A DNA stretch of 39,373 nt from Mycolicibacterium sp. J2 (GTDB lineage Bacteria; Actinomycetota; Actinomycetes; Mycobacteriales; Mycobacteriaceae), in NCBI RefSeq assembly GCF_026240945.1, contig NZ_JAPFPY010000045.1:1-39373 (forward strand), read 5' to 3'. Position numbers and translations under genes: made by a program. Each line of letters starts with the position of its first letter. Position 1 is the stretch's first letter. Below the pieces are notes generated by a model. The model did not search any database, was not told the DNA's origin, and worked only from the letters and a program-made list of their open reading frames with translations. Positions 23,438-33,159 of this stretch are shown here, one piece after another.

Positions 23438-23616
23438 TGTGGAGCCTTCCGCGTCGTGGATCCGCGGTGACCGGCGCGGCGGCTCGCGGTAGATGTTGCT
23501 GGCGGGAAAATCGTTGTGTACGTTCTTGCCCGTCCCTGGTGATGCCTGTGGTCAGATTCGTGTGACACGGCTTCGTCGGGGCGCAGGGAAGGGAAATAGC
23601 AGGTAATGCGGAAGAG
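23438..23616 (+). promoter_or_regulatory. Upstream region of the mce operon
   Basis: The 179 bp between the TetR stop and the first permease gene must hold the mce promoter unless the operon is read through from TetR. A purine-rich stretch (GCAGGGAAGGGAAATAGCAGG, read in two parts at about 23582-23602) lies just before the start and may hold the ribosome site. No KstR-pattern site (TnnAACnnGTTnnA) was seen, and I could not fix a -10/-35 pair. Confidence 0.35.
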
Positions 23617-24420
23617 GTGCAGCTGGGGACGGCGTCGTTAATGGCCTACTCCGATGCGGTGCCCGACGTCGTCGCAAAACCCGTGCGCGCGTTCGGCGGC
23701 TTCTTCTCTATGACGCTGGACGTCTTCGTGCTGATGTGGCGGCCGCCGTTCGCCTGGCGTGAGTTCATCCTGCAGTCGTGGTTCGTCGCGAGGGTGTCGA
23801 TCCTGCCGACGCTGATGCTCACGATCCCGTATACGGTGCTGCTGACCTTCACGTTCAACATCCTGCTGACCGAATTCGGTGCCGCCGATTTCTCCGGGAC
23901 CGGCGCCGCGCTGGGCACCGTCAGCCAGATCGGACCTATCGTCACCGTGCTGGTGATCGCCGGTGCCGGCGCCACCGCCATGTGCGCCGACCTGGGCGCG
24001 CGCACCATCCGCGACGAGTTGGACGCCCTGCGCGTCATGGGCATCAATCCCATTCAGGCACTGGTGATCCCGCGTGTGCTCGCGGCGACGACGGTATCGC
24101 TGGCGCTGTCGGCCACCGTGGTGCTGGTGGGTCTGACCGGCGCGTACTTCTTCTGCGTCTACGTCCAGCACGTATCACCGGGTGCCTTCGTTGCCGGCCT
24201 GACCCTGGTGACCGGTCCCGCCGACGTGGTCATCGCGCTGGCCAAGGCCGCGCTGTTCGGCCTCGCAGCCGGCCTGATCGCCTGCTACAAGGGCATTTCG
24301 GTGGGCGGCGGTCCCGCCGGAGTGGGTAACGCCGTCAACGAGACGGTGGTGTTCACGTTCATGACGCTGTTCGCCATCAACGTCGTCGCGACGGCGGTCG
24401 GTGTGAAGGCCACGATGTGA
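23617..24420 (+). CDS. yrbEA: Mce-associated ABC permease YrbEA
   Basis: This MlaE/YrbE-type permease has 267 residues and about five or six hydrophobic segments. Conserved features are WREFILQSWFVARVSILPTLML near the N-terminus, the central cytosolic loop with ARTIRDELDALRVMGINPIQALVIPR (the MlaE coupling helix, E-x-D-A-L-x-x-M-G), and YKGISVGGGPAGVGNAVNETVV near the C-terminus. It pairs with YrbEB to form the membrane core of the lipid importer powered by an MceG-type ATPase encoded elsewhere. GTG 23617 is used; ATG 23641 is an alternative. Confidence 0.93.
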   Translation: MQLGTASLMAYSDAVPDVVAKPVRAFGGFFSMTLDVFVLMWRPPFAWREFILQSWFVARVSILPTLMLTIPYTVLLTFTFNILLTEFGAADFSGTGAALGTVSQIGPIVTVLVIAGAGATAMCADLGARTIRDELDALRVMGINPIQALVIPRVLAATTVSLALSATVVLVGLTGAYFFCVYVQHVSPGAFVAGLTLVTGPADVVIALAKAALFGLAAGLIACYKGISVGGGPAGVGNAVNETVVFTFMTLFAINVVATAVGVKATM

Positions 24421-24430
24421 GCGGGGCCCG

Positions 24431-25273
24431 ATGAGTGGGGCACTGGGACATCGCCTGAAGCGCAGCGTCGGCGGTGTGGTCGACAGCTGGAACCAGGTCG
24501 GCGTGCAGACGAAGTTCTTCGGCCGCACCCTGCGCTCGATACCCGACGTCTTCATCAACTACCCCAAGGAACTGATCCGGCTCATCGCCCAGATGGGCCT
24601 CGGTACCGGCGCTTTGGCGATCATCGGCGGCACCGTGGCCATCGTCGGCTTCCTGACCGTCAGCACCGGCGCTCTGGTCGCCGTGCAGGGCTACAACCAG
24701 TTCGCCGAGATCGGTGTCGAGGCGCTCACCGGTTTCGCCTCGGCCTTCTTCAACGTGCGGCTCATCGCACCGGCGACCACCGCCATCGCGCTGTCCGCGA
24801 CGATTGGCGCCGGTGCCACCGCGCAATTGGGCGCCATGCGGATCAACGAGGAGATCGACGCGCTCGAGGTCATCGGCATCCGCAGCGTCGCCTACCTCGC
24901 GTCGACCCGCGTGATCGCCGGTGTCATCGTGGTGATCCCGCTGTACTGCGTCGGCGTGTTGATGTCGTTCTGGGCGGCCAAACTCGGCACGACCGCCATC
25001 TACGGCCAGTCCATCGGCATCTACGACCACTACTTCGACACGTTCCTCAATCCCATCGACCTGATCTGGTCGTTCGTGCAGTCGATCGCCATGGCCATCG
25101 TGATCATGCTGGTGCACACCTACTACGGGTTCACCGCCAGTGGCGGGCCTGCGGGCGTCGGTGAGGCCGTCGGCCGGGCGGTGCGCACCTCGCTGGTGAT
25201 CTCCGCATTCGTCGTCGTGATGATCTCGCTGGCCGTGTACGGGCAGTCTGGCAACTTCAACTTGGCCGGCTGA
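24431..25273 (+). CDS. yrbEB: Mce-associated ABC permease YrbEB
   Basis: This second MlaE-fold permease has 280 residues. It shows the coupling-helix motif INEEIDALEVIGIRSVAYLASTR and the conserved GFTASGGPAGVGEAVGRAVRTS near the C-terminus, with about six hydrophobic segments. It starts 10 bp after yrbEA and ends 5 bp before mceA, so the three are read as one transcript. Confidence 0.93.
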   Translation: MSGALGHRLKRSVGGVVDSWNQVGVQTKFFGRTLRSIPDVFINYPKELIRLIAQMGLGTGALAIIGGTVAIVGFLTVSTGALVAVQGYNQFAEIGVEALTGFASAFFNVRLIAPATTAIALSATIGAGATAQLGAMRINEEIDALEVIGIRSVAYLASTRVIAGVIVVIPLYCVGVLMSFWAAKLGTTAIYGQSIGIYDHYFDTFLNPIDLIWSFVQSIAMAIVIMLVHTYYGFTASGGPAGVGEAVGRAVRTSLVISAFVVVMISLAVYGQSGNFNLAG

Positions 25274-25278
25274 CGCAT

Positions 25279-26745
25279 ATGGACGATTACTCAGGGGAGA
25301 AGGGCCTGGCGCCCGGTTGGTGGACGCTGTTCCTGGTGCTGTTCCTGGCCGGTTCGGTGTGGCTGTCGTATTCGCTGTTCGCCGGCGACCTGAAATCCAC
25401 CGTGCCGGTGACGTTGACCTCGGATCGTTCGGGTCTGGTCATGGAGACCAACGCCAAGGTGAAGATGCGTGGCGTGCAGGTGGGCAAGGTCAGTGCCATC
25501 TCCGGTGGCAACTCCGAGAGCGCGGCACCGGTGTCGCTGCGCCTAGAGATCGACCCCGACCAGATCCGGTTCATCCCGGCCAATGTGGAGGCCAGGATCC
25601 GGGCCACCACCATCTTCGGCGCCAAGTTCGTCGACCTGGTGTATCCCGACAGCCCGAGTTCCCAGCGCCTGCAGAAGAACCAGGTGCTCACCTCGCTGAA
25701 TGTCACCACCGAGGTGAACACCGTCTTCCAGAACCTGGTCGGCGTGCTGGGCAAGATCGACACCGCCAAGCTCAACGCGGTGCTCTCGGCGCTGGCCGAA
25801 GGTGTGCGCGGGCAGGGCGAACGCATCGGTCAGGCCACCACCGACGCCAACCAGGTGCTGCTGGCGGTCAACCCGCGCAGCGAGACCATCCGCGCGGACT
25901 GGAAGTCGCTGCAAGGCTTCAGCGATGCCTACAGCGGTGCGGCACAGGACATCCTGTCCACCCTCGACGCAGCGTCGACCACCGCGGTCACCGTCGCCAG
26001 CCACGCCCAGCAGCTCGACGCACTGCTGTTGGCCACCACCGGGTTCTCGAACAAGGGCATCGAGCTGCTGGCTCCCAATCAGGCCAACCTGATCAAGGCG
26101 GTCAACACGCTGCAGCCGACCACCGACCTGCTCTCCAAGTACGACCCCGAGTACACCTGCATGCTCATCGGCGCGAAATACCTTCTGGAGCACGGCGGCT
26201 ACGAGGCCACCGGCGGCAACGGCAAATCGTTCATCTTCGACACCGGTATCCGCCCGGGCAATGACCCCTACAAGTTCCCCGAGAACCTGCCGGTCGTCGG
26301 CGCCAAGGGCGGCCCCGGCGGCAAGCCGGGTTGCGGGTCGCTGCCGATCGTCGACCAGAACTGGCCGGTGCGCCAGCTCATCACCAACACCGGCTTCGGC
26401 ACCGGCCTGGACTGGCGGCCCAACCCGGGCATCGCGTTCCCGATGTACGGCAACTACCTGCCGACCACCCGCGCTGTGCCCGAACCGCCGAGCATCCGCA
26501 ACACCTTCGGTGGTCCGGCGCCCGGCCCCATCCCCGGTCCCGGCGCGCCGGCGTACGGTGCGCCGCTCTACGCGCCCGACGGCACGCCGCTGTGGCCGGG
26601 CCTGCCGCCCGCGCCGCCGCCGGGTGCCCCGCGCGATCCCGGCCGCACGCCGGGCTCGGAACCGTTCGTGGTGCCCGCACCCGGTGTGCAGCCGACACCG
26701 CTGCCGCCGGTACCCCTGCCCGAGGAGGCCGCCCCGGCACCGTAG
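25279..26745 (+). CDS. mceA: Mce family protein MceA
   Basis: This 488-residue Mce-domain protein has an N-terminal membrane anchor (about residues 14-34) and then the MlaD/Mce domain (about 40-120: VPVTLTSDRSGLVMETNAKVKMRGVQVGKV and ATTIFGAKFVDLVYPD). A long helical stalk follows (about 130-270), then a Cys-containing C-terminal domain (YTCMLIGAKYLLE), and a Pro-rich tail after about 405. Six Mce proteins assemble into one hollow channel across the periplasm that carries lipid from the outer layer to the YrbE permease. Which mce class this locus belongs to cannot be settled here. Confidence 0.93.
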   Translation: MDDYSGEKGLAPGWWTLFLVLFLAGSVWLSYSLFAGDLKSTVPVTLTSDRSGLVMETNAKVKMRGVQVGKVSAISGGNSESAAPVSLRLEIDPDQIRFIPANVEARIRATTIFGAKFVDLVYPDSPSSQRLQKNQVLTSLNVTTEVNTVFQNLVGVLGKIDTAKLNAVLSALAEGVRGQGERIGQATTDANQVLLAVNPRSETIRADWKSLQGFSDAYSGAAQDILSTLDAASTTAVTVASHAQQLDALLLATTGFSNKGIELLAPNQANLIKAVNTLQPTTDLLSKYDPEYTCMLIGAKYLLEHGGYEATGGNGKSFIFDTGIRPGNDPYKFPENLPVVGAKGGPGGKPGCGSLPIVDQNWPVRQLITNTGFGTGLDWRPNPGIAFPMYGNYLPTTRAVPEPPSIRNTFGGPAPGPIPGPGAPAYGAPLYAPDGTPLWPGLPPAPPPGAPRDPGRTPGSEPFVVPAPGVQPTPLPPVPLPEEAAPAP

Positions 26746-26791
26746 ACGCAACGAGCACACCCGAAGTCAGCAGCACGAGAAGGAACGAGCC

Positions 26792-27823
26792 ATGAAAGAC
26801 AATCTGGTAGGCGCGATTTGGCGCCTTGCCATCTTCCTGGCCGTCTGCCTGCTGGGTGTCTTCGGTTTGTTCGCGATCTTCGCGCAGCTGCGGCTCGGCG
26901 AGTCCACCCACACCTACCGGGCGTTGTTCGCCAACGCTTCGGGCATGGAGGAAGGCGATTTCGTGCGGATCGCCGGTGTCGAGGTGGGCAAGGTCGGCGC
27001 GATGCGCATCCAGGACGACGGCACGGTGCTGGCCGAGTTCACCGCCGACGATTCGGTGGTACTGACCGAGGGCAGCCGCGCGGTGATCCGCTACGACGAC
27101 CTGATCGGCGGTCGGTACCTGGCCCTGCAGGAAGGTGTGGGAAACACCAAGAAGCTCAAGCCCGGTGACACCATCCCGCTGGCCCGCACCTCACCGGCGC
27201 TGGACCTGGACGCGTTGATCGGCGGGTTCCGGCCGCTGTTCCGCGCGCTGGATCCCAACCAGGTCAATGCGCTGTCGGGCCAGCTGATCAGCGCGCTGCA
27301 GGGGCAGGGCGCCACCATCGGGTCGTTCCTCAGCCAGACCGCCGCCCTGACCAACACGCTGGCCGACCGGGATCAGCTGATCGGTGAGGTGATCGTCAAC
27401 CTGAACACCGTGATGGGTTCACTTGGAGATCAGAACAAGCAATTCGCCAAGGGCATCGACGGGCTGGCACAACTGATGGACACGCTGGCCCAGCGCCGCA
27501 CCGACATCGCCAACGGTGTCGCCTATGCCAGCGCCGCGGCCGGCAGCATCGCCGATCTACTCGAGCAGGCACGTCCGCCGCTGGTCAAGACGGTGCACGA
27601 AACCGACCGTGCCGCAGGCATCGTCGTCGCCGACCACGACTACTTCGGCAACCTGCTCAACACGCTGCCGGACTCGTATCAGATCCTGGCGCGCCAGGGC
27701 ATTTACGGTGACTTCTTCAGCTTCTACCTGTGCGACATCATCCTCAAGCTCAACGGCAAGGGCGGTCAGCCGGTGTACGTGAAGGCGGCCGGGCAGGACA
27801 GCGGGCGGTGCACGCCGCGATGA
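26792..27823 (+). CDS. mceB: Mce family protein MceB
   Basis: This 343-residue protein has an N-terminal anchor (about 9-30), an Mce domain (TYRALFANASGMEEGDFVRIAGVEVGKVGAM, IRYDDLIGGRYLALQEG), a helical stalk and a compact C-terminal end (FFSFYLCDIILKLNGKGG) with one Cys there and another near the stop. The ATG has AAGGA 7 bases upstream. A frame that starts 530 bases earlier is only an overlap with mceA. The stop overlaps mceC as ATGA. Confidence 0.93.
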   Translation: MKDNLVGAIWRLAIFLAVCLLGVFGLFAIFAQLRLGESTHTYRALFANASGMEEGDFVRIAGVEVGKVGAMRIQDDGTVLAEFTADDSVVLTEGSRAVIRYDDLIGGRYLALQEGVGNTKKLKPGDTIPLARTSPALDLDALIGGFRPLFRALDPNQVNALSGQLISALQGQGATIGSFLSQTAALTNTLADRDQLIGEVIVNLNTVMGSLGDQNKQFAKGIDGLAQLMDTLAQRRTDIANGVAYASAAAGSIADLLEQARPPLVKTVHETDRAAGIVVADHDYFGNLLNTLPDSYQILARQGIYGDFFSFYLCDIILKLNGKGGQPVYVKAAGQDSGRCTPR

Positions 27824-29250
27824 AGTCCTTCTCCGAACGCAACCAGCTGATCGTCGGCGCCGTCGGTCTGCTCGTGATCGCCGCCATCATCGTCGGTGCC
27901 CTCAACTACGACAAGTTGCCCTTCCTGGACCGCGGCAAGGACTACTCGGCCTACTTCGCCGAAGCCGGCGGCCTGCGCAGCGGTGCGGCCGTTCAGGTTT
28001 CCGGCATGCGCGTCGGGCACGTGACGGCCGTGGAACTGGACGGCCAGCGGGTGTTGGTCAAGTTCAAGGTCGACGACGGGGTACGCATCGGCGACCGCAG
28101 CGAGGCCGCGGTGAAGACCAAGAGCCTGCTGGGCACCAAGATCCTGGAAGTGTCCCCGCGGGGTGAGGGGACGCTGCGGGCCACCATCCCGCTCGAGCGC
28201 ACCACGCCCGCCTACCAGTTGCCGGATGCGCTGGGCGATCTGGCCGCCACCATCAGCGGGCTGAACACCGACCAGCTCTCGGATTCGTTGCGGGTGCTGT
28301 CGGAGACCTTCGCCGACACCCCGCCCGAACTCAAGGTCGCGGTCGAAGGTGTGGCCCGGTTCTCCCAGACCCTCAACGAGCGCGACGCGCAGCTGCGCGG
28401 CCTGCTCAGCAATGCCAACACCGCCACCACCGTGCTGGCCGAGCGCAGTGACCAGATCGTCGGCCTGGTCCGCAACACGAACGCGCTGCTGGCCGAGCTG
28501 CAGGGCCAAAGCGCTGCGCTGGATAGTCTTTCGGGCAACATCTCGGCGCTGAGCCAGCAGGTGCAGGGGTTGATCGCGGAGAACAAGACCACCCTGCGGC
28601 CGGCTCTGGACAAGCTCAACGGGGTGCTGACCATCCTGGACAACCGCAAGGACAGACTGCGTAAAGCCCTGCCGCTGCTGAACTCCTACGCGATGTCGCT
28701 GGGTGAGTCGGTCAGCTCCGGGCCGTTCTTCAAGACCTACATCGTCAATCTGCTTCCCGGGCAGTTCATCCAGCCCTTCGTCGACGCCGCGTTCTCCGAC
28801 TTGGGCCTCGATCCGAACGTGCTGCTGCCCTCGCAGCGCACCGACCCGCAACTGGGCCAGCCGGGCACTCCGGCCATGCCCGTCCCGTTCCCGCGCACCG
28901 GTCAGGGCGGCGAGCCGAGGATGAACCTGCCCGATGCGATCACCGGTAATCCCGGTGACCAGGGCTGCGGGCCGCCCGGTCTGCCGCTGCCCGGGCCCAC
29001 CGGTTGCTACCCGTACCGGGAGCCAATTCCGCCGGGCCCGCCCGGTGGTCCGCCGCCGGGACCGCCGGCGATCGCGCCGCCGGGAATCGCTTCCACCCCA
29101 ACGCCGTTCCCCAGCCCGGTACTGGTCCCGGCGCCGGGTGAACCGGCACCGGAGACCGGGGCGAGCGCAGCGACGGGGCAGAGTTCCGGGGCGAGCGCAG
29201 CGACGGGGCAGAATTCCGGGGCGAGCGCAGCGACGGGGGCCGGCCAGTGA
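27820..29250 (+). CDS. mceC: Mce family protein MceC
   Basis: This 476-residue protein has an N-terminal anchor (about 9-28), an Mce domain (YSAYFAEAGGLRSGAAVQVSGMRVGHV, TKSLLGTKILEVSPRG), a long helical stalk and a Pro/Gly-rich tail from about residue 345. The last 30 residues are a repeat of GASAATGQxS encoded by a 30-bp tandem repeat. It starts at ATG 27820, overlapping the mceB stop. Confidence 0.93.
   Translation: MKSFSERNQLIVGAVGLLVIAAIIVGALNYDKLPFLDRGKDYSAYFAEAGGLRSGAAVQVSGMRVGHVTAVELDGQRVLVKFKVDDGVRIGDRSEAAVKTKSLLGTKILEVSPRGEGTLRATIPLERTTPAYQLPDALGDLAATISGLNTDQLSDSLRVLSETFADTPPELKVAVEGVARFSQTLNERDAQLRGLLSNANTATTVLAERSDQIVGLVRNTNALLAELQGQSAALDSLSGNISALSQQVQGLIAENKTTLRPALDKLNGVLTILDNRKDRLRKALPLLNSYAMSLGESVSSGPFFKTYIVNLLPGQFIQPFVDAAFSDLGLDPNVLLPSQRTDPQLGQPGTPAMPVPFPRTGQGGEPRMNLPDAITGNPGDQGCGPPGLPLPGPTGCYPYREPIPPGPPGGPPPGPPAIAPPGIASTPTPFPSPVLVPAPGEPAPETGASAATGQSSGASAATGQNSGASAATGAGQ
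29158..29240 (+). repeat. 30-bp tandem repeat at the 3' end of mceC
   Basis: Two full units and one partial unit of a 30-bp repeat start at 29158, 29188 and 29218. The core GCGAGCGCAGCGACGGGG is identical in each, and the only difference between the full units is one base in the tail (GAGTTCC against GAATTCC). The period is a multiple of three, so each unit adds ten residues (GASAATGQxS) without a frameshift. Confidence 0.9.
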
Positions 29251-30572
29251 ACTCGGCAGTGAACGTCCGCAACGCCCGCATCGGTCTGGCACTGGCCCTG
29301 GTGCTCATGCTGGGCGCCGGCGTGTACCTGGTGACACGGGCCAGCGACACCCTCAACCGGACGAACGTCGTCGCGTACTTCGAGAACAGCAACGGCATCT
29401 TCGTCGGCGACGACGTGGTGATCCTCGGGGTGCCCGTCGGCCGGATCGACAAGATCGAGCCGGAACCGCAGCAGGTGAAGGTCACGTTCCACTACGACGA
29501 CCGCTACAAGGTGCCGGCCGACGTGAAGGCGGCGATCCTGTCGCCGATGCTGGTGACCTCGCGCGCCATCCAGCTCACACCCGCCTACTCGGGCGGGGCG
29601 GTGCTCAAGAACGACGCCGTCATCCCGCGGGAACGCACCGTCGTGCCCGTCGAGTACGACGATTTCCGCAAACAGTTACAGCGCCTGACCGAAACCCTGC
29701 AGCCGACCGAGCCCGGCGGCGTCAGCACCCTCGGTTCGTTCATCAACACCACCGCCGACAACCTGCGCGGCCAGGGCGCCAGTATCCGCGACGCGCTGAC
29801 CAAGCTGTCCCAGGCGTTTTCGGCGCTCGGTGACCACAGCACCGACATCTTCAGCACCGTCAAGAACCTTTCCATCCTGGTGTCGGCGCTGCAGGACAGC
29901 ACCACGGTGATGCGCCAACTCAACCAGAACCTGGCCTCGGTGACCGGGCTGCTCGCCGACAACCCGAACGAGGTCGGCAATGCCGTCAAGGATCTGTCCG
30001 ACACCGTCGGGCAGGTGCAGGCGTTCGTGGCCGACAACCGGGAGGCGTTGGGCACCACGTCGGACAAGCTGGCCGGGGTGACACAAACGCTCAACGACAG
30101 CCTCGACGACGTCAAACAGTTCCTGCACGTCGCGCCGTCGGCGTTCCAGAACTACGTCAACATCTACCAACCGGCGGTGGGCGCGGTCGCCGCTGTGCCG
30201 GCGATCAGCAACTTCGCCGACCCGATCTCGTTCCTGTGCGGCGGTATCCAGGCGGCCTCCCGGATGGGTGCCGAGCAATCGGCCAAGTTGTGCGTGCAGT
30301 ACCTGGCGCCGATCGTGAAGAATCGCCAGTACAACTTCCTGCCCCTCGGGTTGAACCAGTTGGTCGGCGCGCAGGCCCGGCCCAACGAGATCACCTACAG
30401 CGAGGAATGGATGCGGCCGGATTACATCCCGCCACCGGGCCCCGCGCCGGCGATCCTGCCGCCCCCGGTGGCCGATCCCGCGGCTCCGCCGCTGCCGGCG
30501 GAGGCACCCCAGGTGACCGATCCGAACGCCGGTCTGCCCGGCCTGATGGTGCACAGCGGCGGTGGCTCATGA
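29247..30572 (+). CDS. mceD: Mce family protein MceD
   Basis: This 441-residue protein has an N-terminal anchor (about 11-29), an Mce domain (VVAYFENSNGIFVGDDVVILGVPVGRIDKI, ILSPMLVTSRAIQLTPAYSGG), a coiled helical stalk (about 140-290) and a C-terminal region with two Cys (FLCGGIQ and KLCVQYL) and a Pro-rich end. GTG 29247 overlaps the mceC stop as GTGA. Confidence 0.93.
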   Translation: MNSAVNVRNARIGLALALVLMLGAGVYLVTRASDTLNRTNVVAYFENSNGIFVGDDVVILGVPVGRIDKIEPEPQQVKVTFHYDDRYKVPADVKAAILSPMLVTSRAIQLTPAYSGGAVLKNDAVIPRERTVVPVEYDDFRKQLQRLTETLQPTEPGGVSTLGSFINTTADNLRGQGASIRDALTKLSQAFSALGDHSTDIFSTVKNLSILVSALQDSTTVMRQLNQNLASVTGLLADNPNEVGNAVKDLSDTVGQVQAFVADNREALGTTSDKLAGVTQTLNDSLDDVKQFLHVAPSAFQNYVNIYQPAVGAVAAVPAISNFADPISFLCGGIQAASRMGAEQSAKLCVQYLAPIVKNRQYNFLPLGLNQLVGAQARPNEITYSEEWMRPDYIPPPGPAPAILPPPVADPAAPPLPAEAPQVTDPNAGLPGLMVHSGGGS

Positions 30573-31681
30573 AACGGCTGATCCTTGCACTGGCCTGCCT
30601 GGCGCTGGGCGGATGCTCATGGCAGGGCCTGAACTCGGTGCCGCTGCCCGGCGTCCAGGGGCAGGGTCCGGGCGCCTACACGGTCAAGGCCGAGATGCCC
30701 GATGTGGACAACCTGGACCGCAATTCGCGGGTCCGGGTCGGTGACGTCACCGTCGGCAACGTCACCGATATCCAGCGGCAGGGCTGGCACGCGCTGATCA
30801 CCATGAAGCTCAACGCCGATGTGGTGCTACCGGCCAATGCGACCGCCAAGATCGGCCAAACCAGCCTGCTGGGTTCCCAGCACATCGAACTCGCGCCACC
30901 CAAAGACGTTGCACCGCAAGGCCGGCTGCACGACGGCTCACTGATTCCGCTGGCCAGCAGCGGCGGTTACCCGACCACCGAGCAGACGCTGGCGGCCATC
31001 TCCTTGCTGCTCAACGGCGGTGGCCTGGGAAATGTGCAGGACATCACCGCGGCGTTCAGCCAGGCGTTCACCGGCCGCGAGGCCGACCTGCGCAGCCTCA
31101 TCGATCAGCTGAACATCTTCATCGCCAACACCAATGACCAGAAGGACGACATCATCACCGCGGCGTCCAGCCTCAACGATCTGGTCGGGCAGGTCGCCGC
31201 GCAGAAACCGGTGGTGGACAAGGCGCTCAAGACGGTGCCCGACGCGTTGGCGGTGCTCAAGGATCAGCGCAACCAGCTCGCCGAGGCGGTGACCCAGCTG
31301 GGCAAATTCAGTGCACTGGCGGCGGATTCGGCCAACCAGACCCGTGAGGCGCTGGTGGCGGAGCTGAAATCGCTCGGCCCGACGCTGGAACAACTGGCCA
31401 ATGCCGGGCCCGCGCTGACCCGGTCGCTGAGCTTCTTCACCACCTACCCGTTCCCCAAGGAGACGCTGGCCAACTGGATGCGTGGTGACTACGCCAACCT
31501 CACCCTGGTGGTCGACCTGACGCTGAGCCGGCTGGACCAGGGTGTGTTCACCGGAACGCGCTGGGAGGGCGATCTCACCGAGCTGGAGATGCAGTGGGGC
31601 CGCACCATCGGTCAGCTGCCCAGCCCTTACACCGCGGTGAATCCGCTCGTGGTGCCGTACCGCTGGGATCAGGGGCCGTAA
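30569..31681 (+). CDS. mceE: Mce family lipoprotein MceE
   Basis: This 370-residue protein has a lipoprotein signal peptide MKRLILALACLALGGC, with Cys16 as the lipidated residue, the hallmark of the E position in mce loci. It is followed by GQGPGAYTVKAEMPDVDNLDRNSRVRVGDVTVGNV (Mce domain) and a helical stalk. The lipid anchor would fix the complex to the outer face of the plasma membrane. ATG 30569 overlaps the mceD stop. Confidence 0.94.
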   Translation: MKRLILALACLALGGCSWQGLNSVPLPGVQGQGPGAYTVKAEMPDVDNLDRNSRVRVGDVTVGNVTDIQRQGWHALITMKLNADVVLPANATAKIGQTSLLGSQHIELAPPKDVAPQGRLHDGSLIPLASSGGYPTTEQTLAAISLLLNGGGLGNVQDITAAFSQAFTGREADLRSLIDQLNIFIANTNDQKDDIITAASSLNDLVGQVAAQKPVVDKALKTVPDALAVLKDQRNQLAEAVTQLGKFSALAADSANQTREALVAELKSLGPTLEQLANAGPALTRSLSFFTTYPFPKETLANWMRGDYANLTLVVDLTLSRLDQGVFTGTRWEGDLTELEMQWGRTIGQLPSPYTAVNPLVVPYRWDQGP

Positions 31682-31683
31682 CC

Positions 31684-33159
31684 ATGGTGTTGACCAGACG
31701 TATCCTGCTGCAGTTCGCGGTGTTCACCTTCATCGCGGCCATCGCCATCGGCATCATGGTGTTCGGCTATATGAACCTGCCCAACTTGCTGTGGGGCGCA
31801 GGGCATTACAAGGTGACGCTGCAGCTGCCCGAGACCGGCGGACTGTATCCGCGCAGTAACGTCACCTACCGCGGCACCCAGGTGGGCCGGGTGGAAAGCG
31901 TCGGCCTCAACGAACACGGCGGCGTCAACGCCGTGCTGTCACTCACCGACGATGTGAAGATCCCGGCCGACCTGGAAGCCCAGGTGCACAGCCAAACGGC
32001 GATCGGTGAACTGTTCGTCGAGCTGCTGCCCCGCGCCGACGGCGGCCCGTACCTGCGCAACGGGGACGTCATCGCCGCCGACCGGGCCACCGTGCCGCCG
32101 GACGTCAACGCCCTGCTCGACGCGACCAACCGCGGGTTGGACGCCATCCCCCGGGAGAACCTGCAGACCGCCGTAGACGAGGCCTACCAGGCCGTCGGCG
32201 GATTGGGCCCGGATCTGTCGCGTCTGGTGAAGGGCTCCACGGCGCTGGCCATCGATGCGCGCGCCAACCTCGATCCCCTGACCGCATTGATCGACCAGTC
32301 CAAGCCGGTGCTGGACACCCAGACCGATACGTCGGGAGCCATCCAGGCCTGGGCGTCGCACCTGGCCACCATCACCGGGCAGCTGCAGTCGCAGGATCAG
32401 GCCGTGCGCGGCGTGCTCAGCCAGGGACCGGGTGCCGCCGACGAGGTGCGGGCGCTGCTGGGTCGGCTGCAGCCGACGCTTCCGGTGGTGCTGGCCAATC
32501 TGGTCAACATCAACCAGGTGGCCATCACCTACCAGCCGTCGCTGGAGCAGTTGCTGGTGCTGTTGCCGCAGGGCACCGCCACCTCGCAGGCCGTCGGCAC
32601 CGCGAACCGCAACACCAAGCAGAATTTCAAGGGCGCCTACCTGGACCTCAATCTGAACCTGAACCTGCCGCCGCCGTGCACCACGGGCTTCCTACCGCCG
32701 CAGCAGTGGCGGGTGGCCGCCGACGTGGACTACCCGGACCGCCCGGCCGGGGACCTGTACTGCCGCATCCCGCAGGACGCGGCCGGCAACGTGCGTGGCG
32801 CACGCAACCTGCCGTGCGAGACGGTGCCGGGTAAGCGGGCGCCGACGGTCAAGCTGTGCGAGAGCAACGAAAACTACATTCCGCTCAACGATGGTTACAA
32901 CTGGAAGGGCGACCCGAACGCCACCCTGTCCGGGCAGGCCATCCCGCAGGTGCCACCGGGTACCCCACCCGCGCCGGCCGCACCCGCGGTGCCGTCGGGA
33001 GCCCCACCGCCCCCGCCCATCGCGGCCGCCGAATACGATCCCAGCACCGGCACGTACGTTGGACCCGACGGTCAGGTGTACACCCAGTCCAATCTGGCCC
33101 GCAGTGCGAGCGAGGAGCAAACATGGCAGACGATGCTGCTACCCCCGAAGGGGCGGTAA
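31684..33159 (+). CDS. mceF: Mce family protein MceF
   Basis: This 491-residue protein has an N-terminal membrane anchor (about 8-30), an Mce domain (YKVTLQLPETGGLYPRSNVTYRGTQVGRVESV, SQTAIGELFVELLPR), a helical stalk and a Cys-rich C-terminal domain (PPPCTTGFLPPQQWR, LYCRIPQD, LPCETVPG, KLCESNENY) ending in a Pro-rich tail and YDPSTGTYVGPDGQVY. It starts two bases after the mceE stop, and its end overlaps the next gene by 37 bp. Confidence 0.93.
   Translation: MVLTRRILLQFAVFTFIAAIAIGIMVFGYMNLPNLLWGAGHYKVTLQLPETGGLYPRSNVTYRGTQVGRVESVGLNEHGGVNAVLSLTDDVKIPADLEAQVHSQTAIGELFVELLPRADGGPYLRNGDVIAADRATVPPDVNALLDATNRGLDAIPRENLQTAVDEAYQAVGGLGPDLSRLVKGSTALAIDARANLDPLTALIDQSKPVLDTQTDTSGAIQAWASHLATITGQLQSQDQAVRGVLSQGPGAADEVRALLGRLQPTLPVVLANLVNINQVAITYQPSLEQLLVLLPQGTATSQAVGTANRNTKQNFKGAYLDLNLNLNLPPPCTTGFLPPQQWRVAADVDYPDRPAGDLYCRIPQDAAGNVRGARNLPCETVPGKRAPTVKLCESNENYIPLNDGYNWKGDPNATLSGQAIPQVPPGTPPAPAAPAVPSGAPPPPPIAAAEYDPSTGTYVGPDGQVYTQSNLARSASEEQTWQTMLLPPKGR

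Noticed and set aside
23438..23616. KstR operator upstream of the mce operon
   Set aside because: No sequence fitting TnnAACnnGTTnnA was found, so assignment as a KstR-controlled mce4 locus is not supported.
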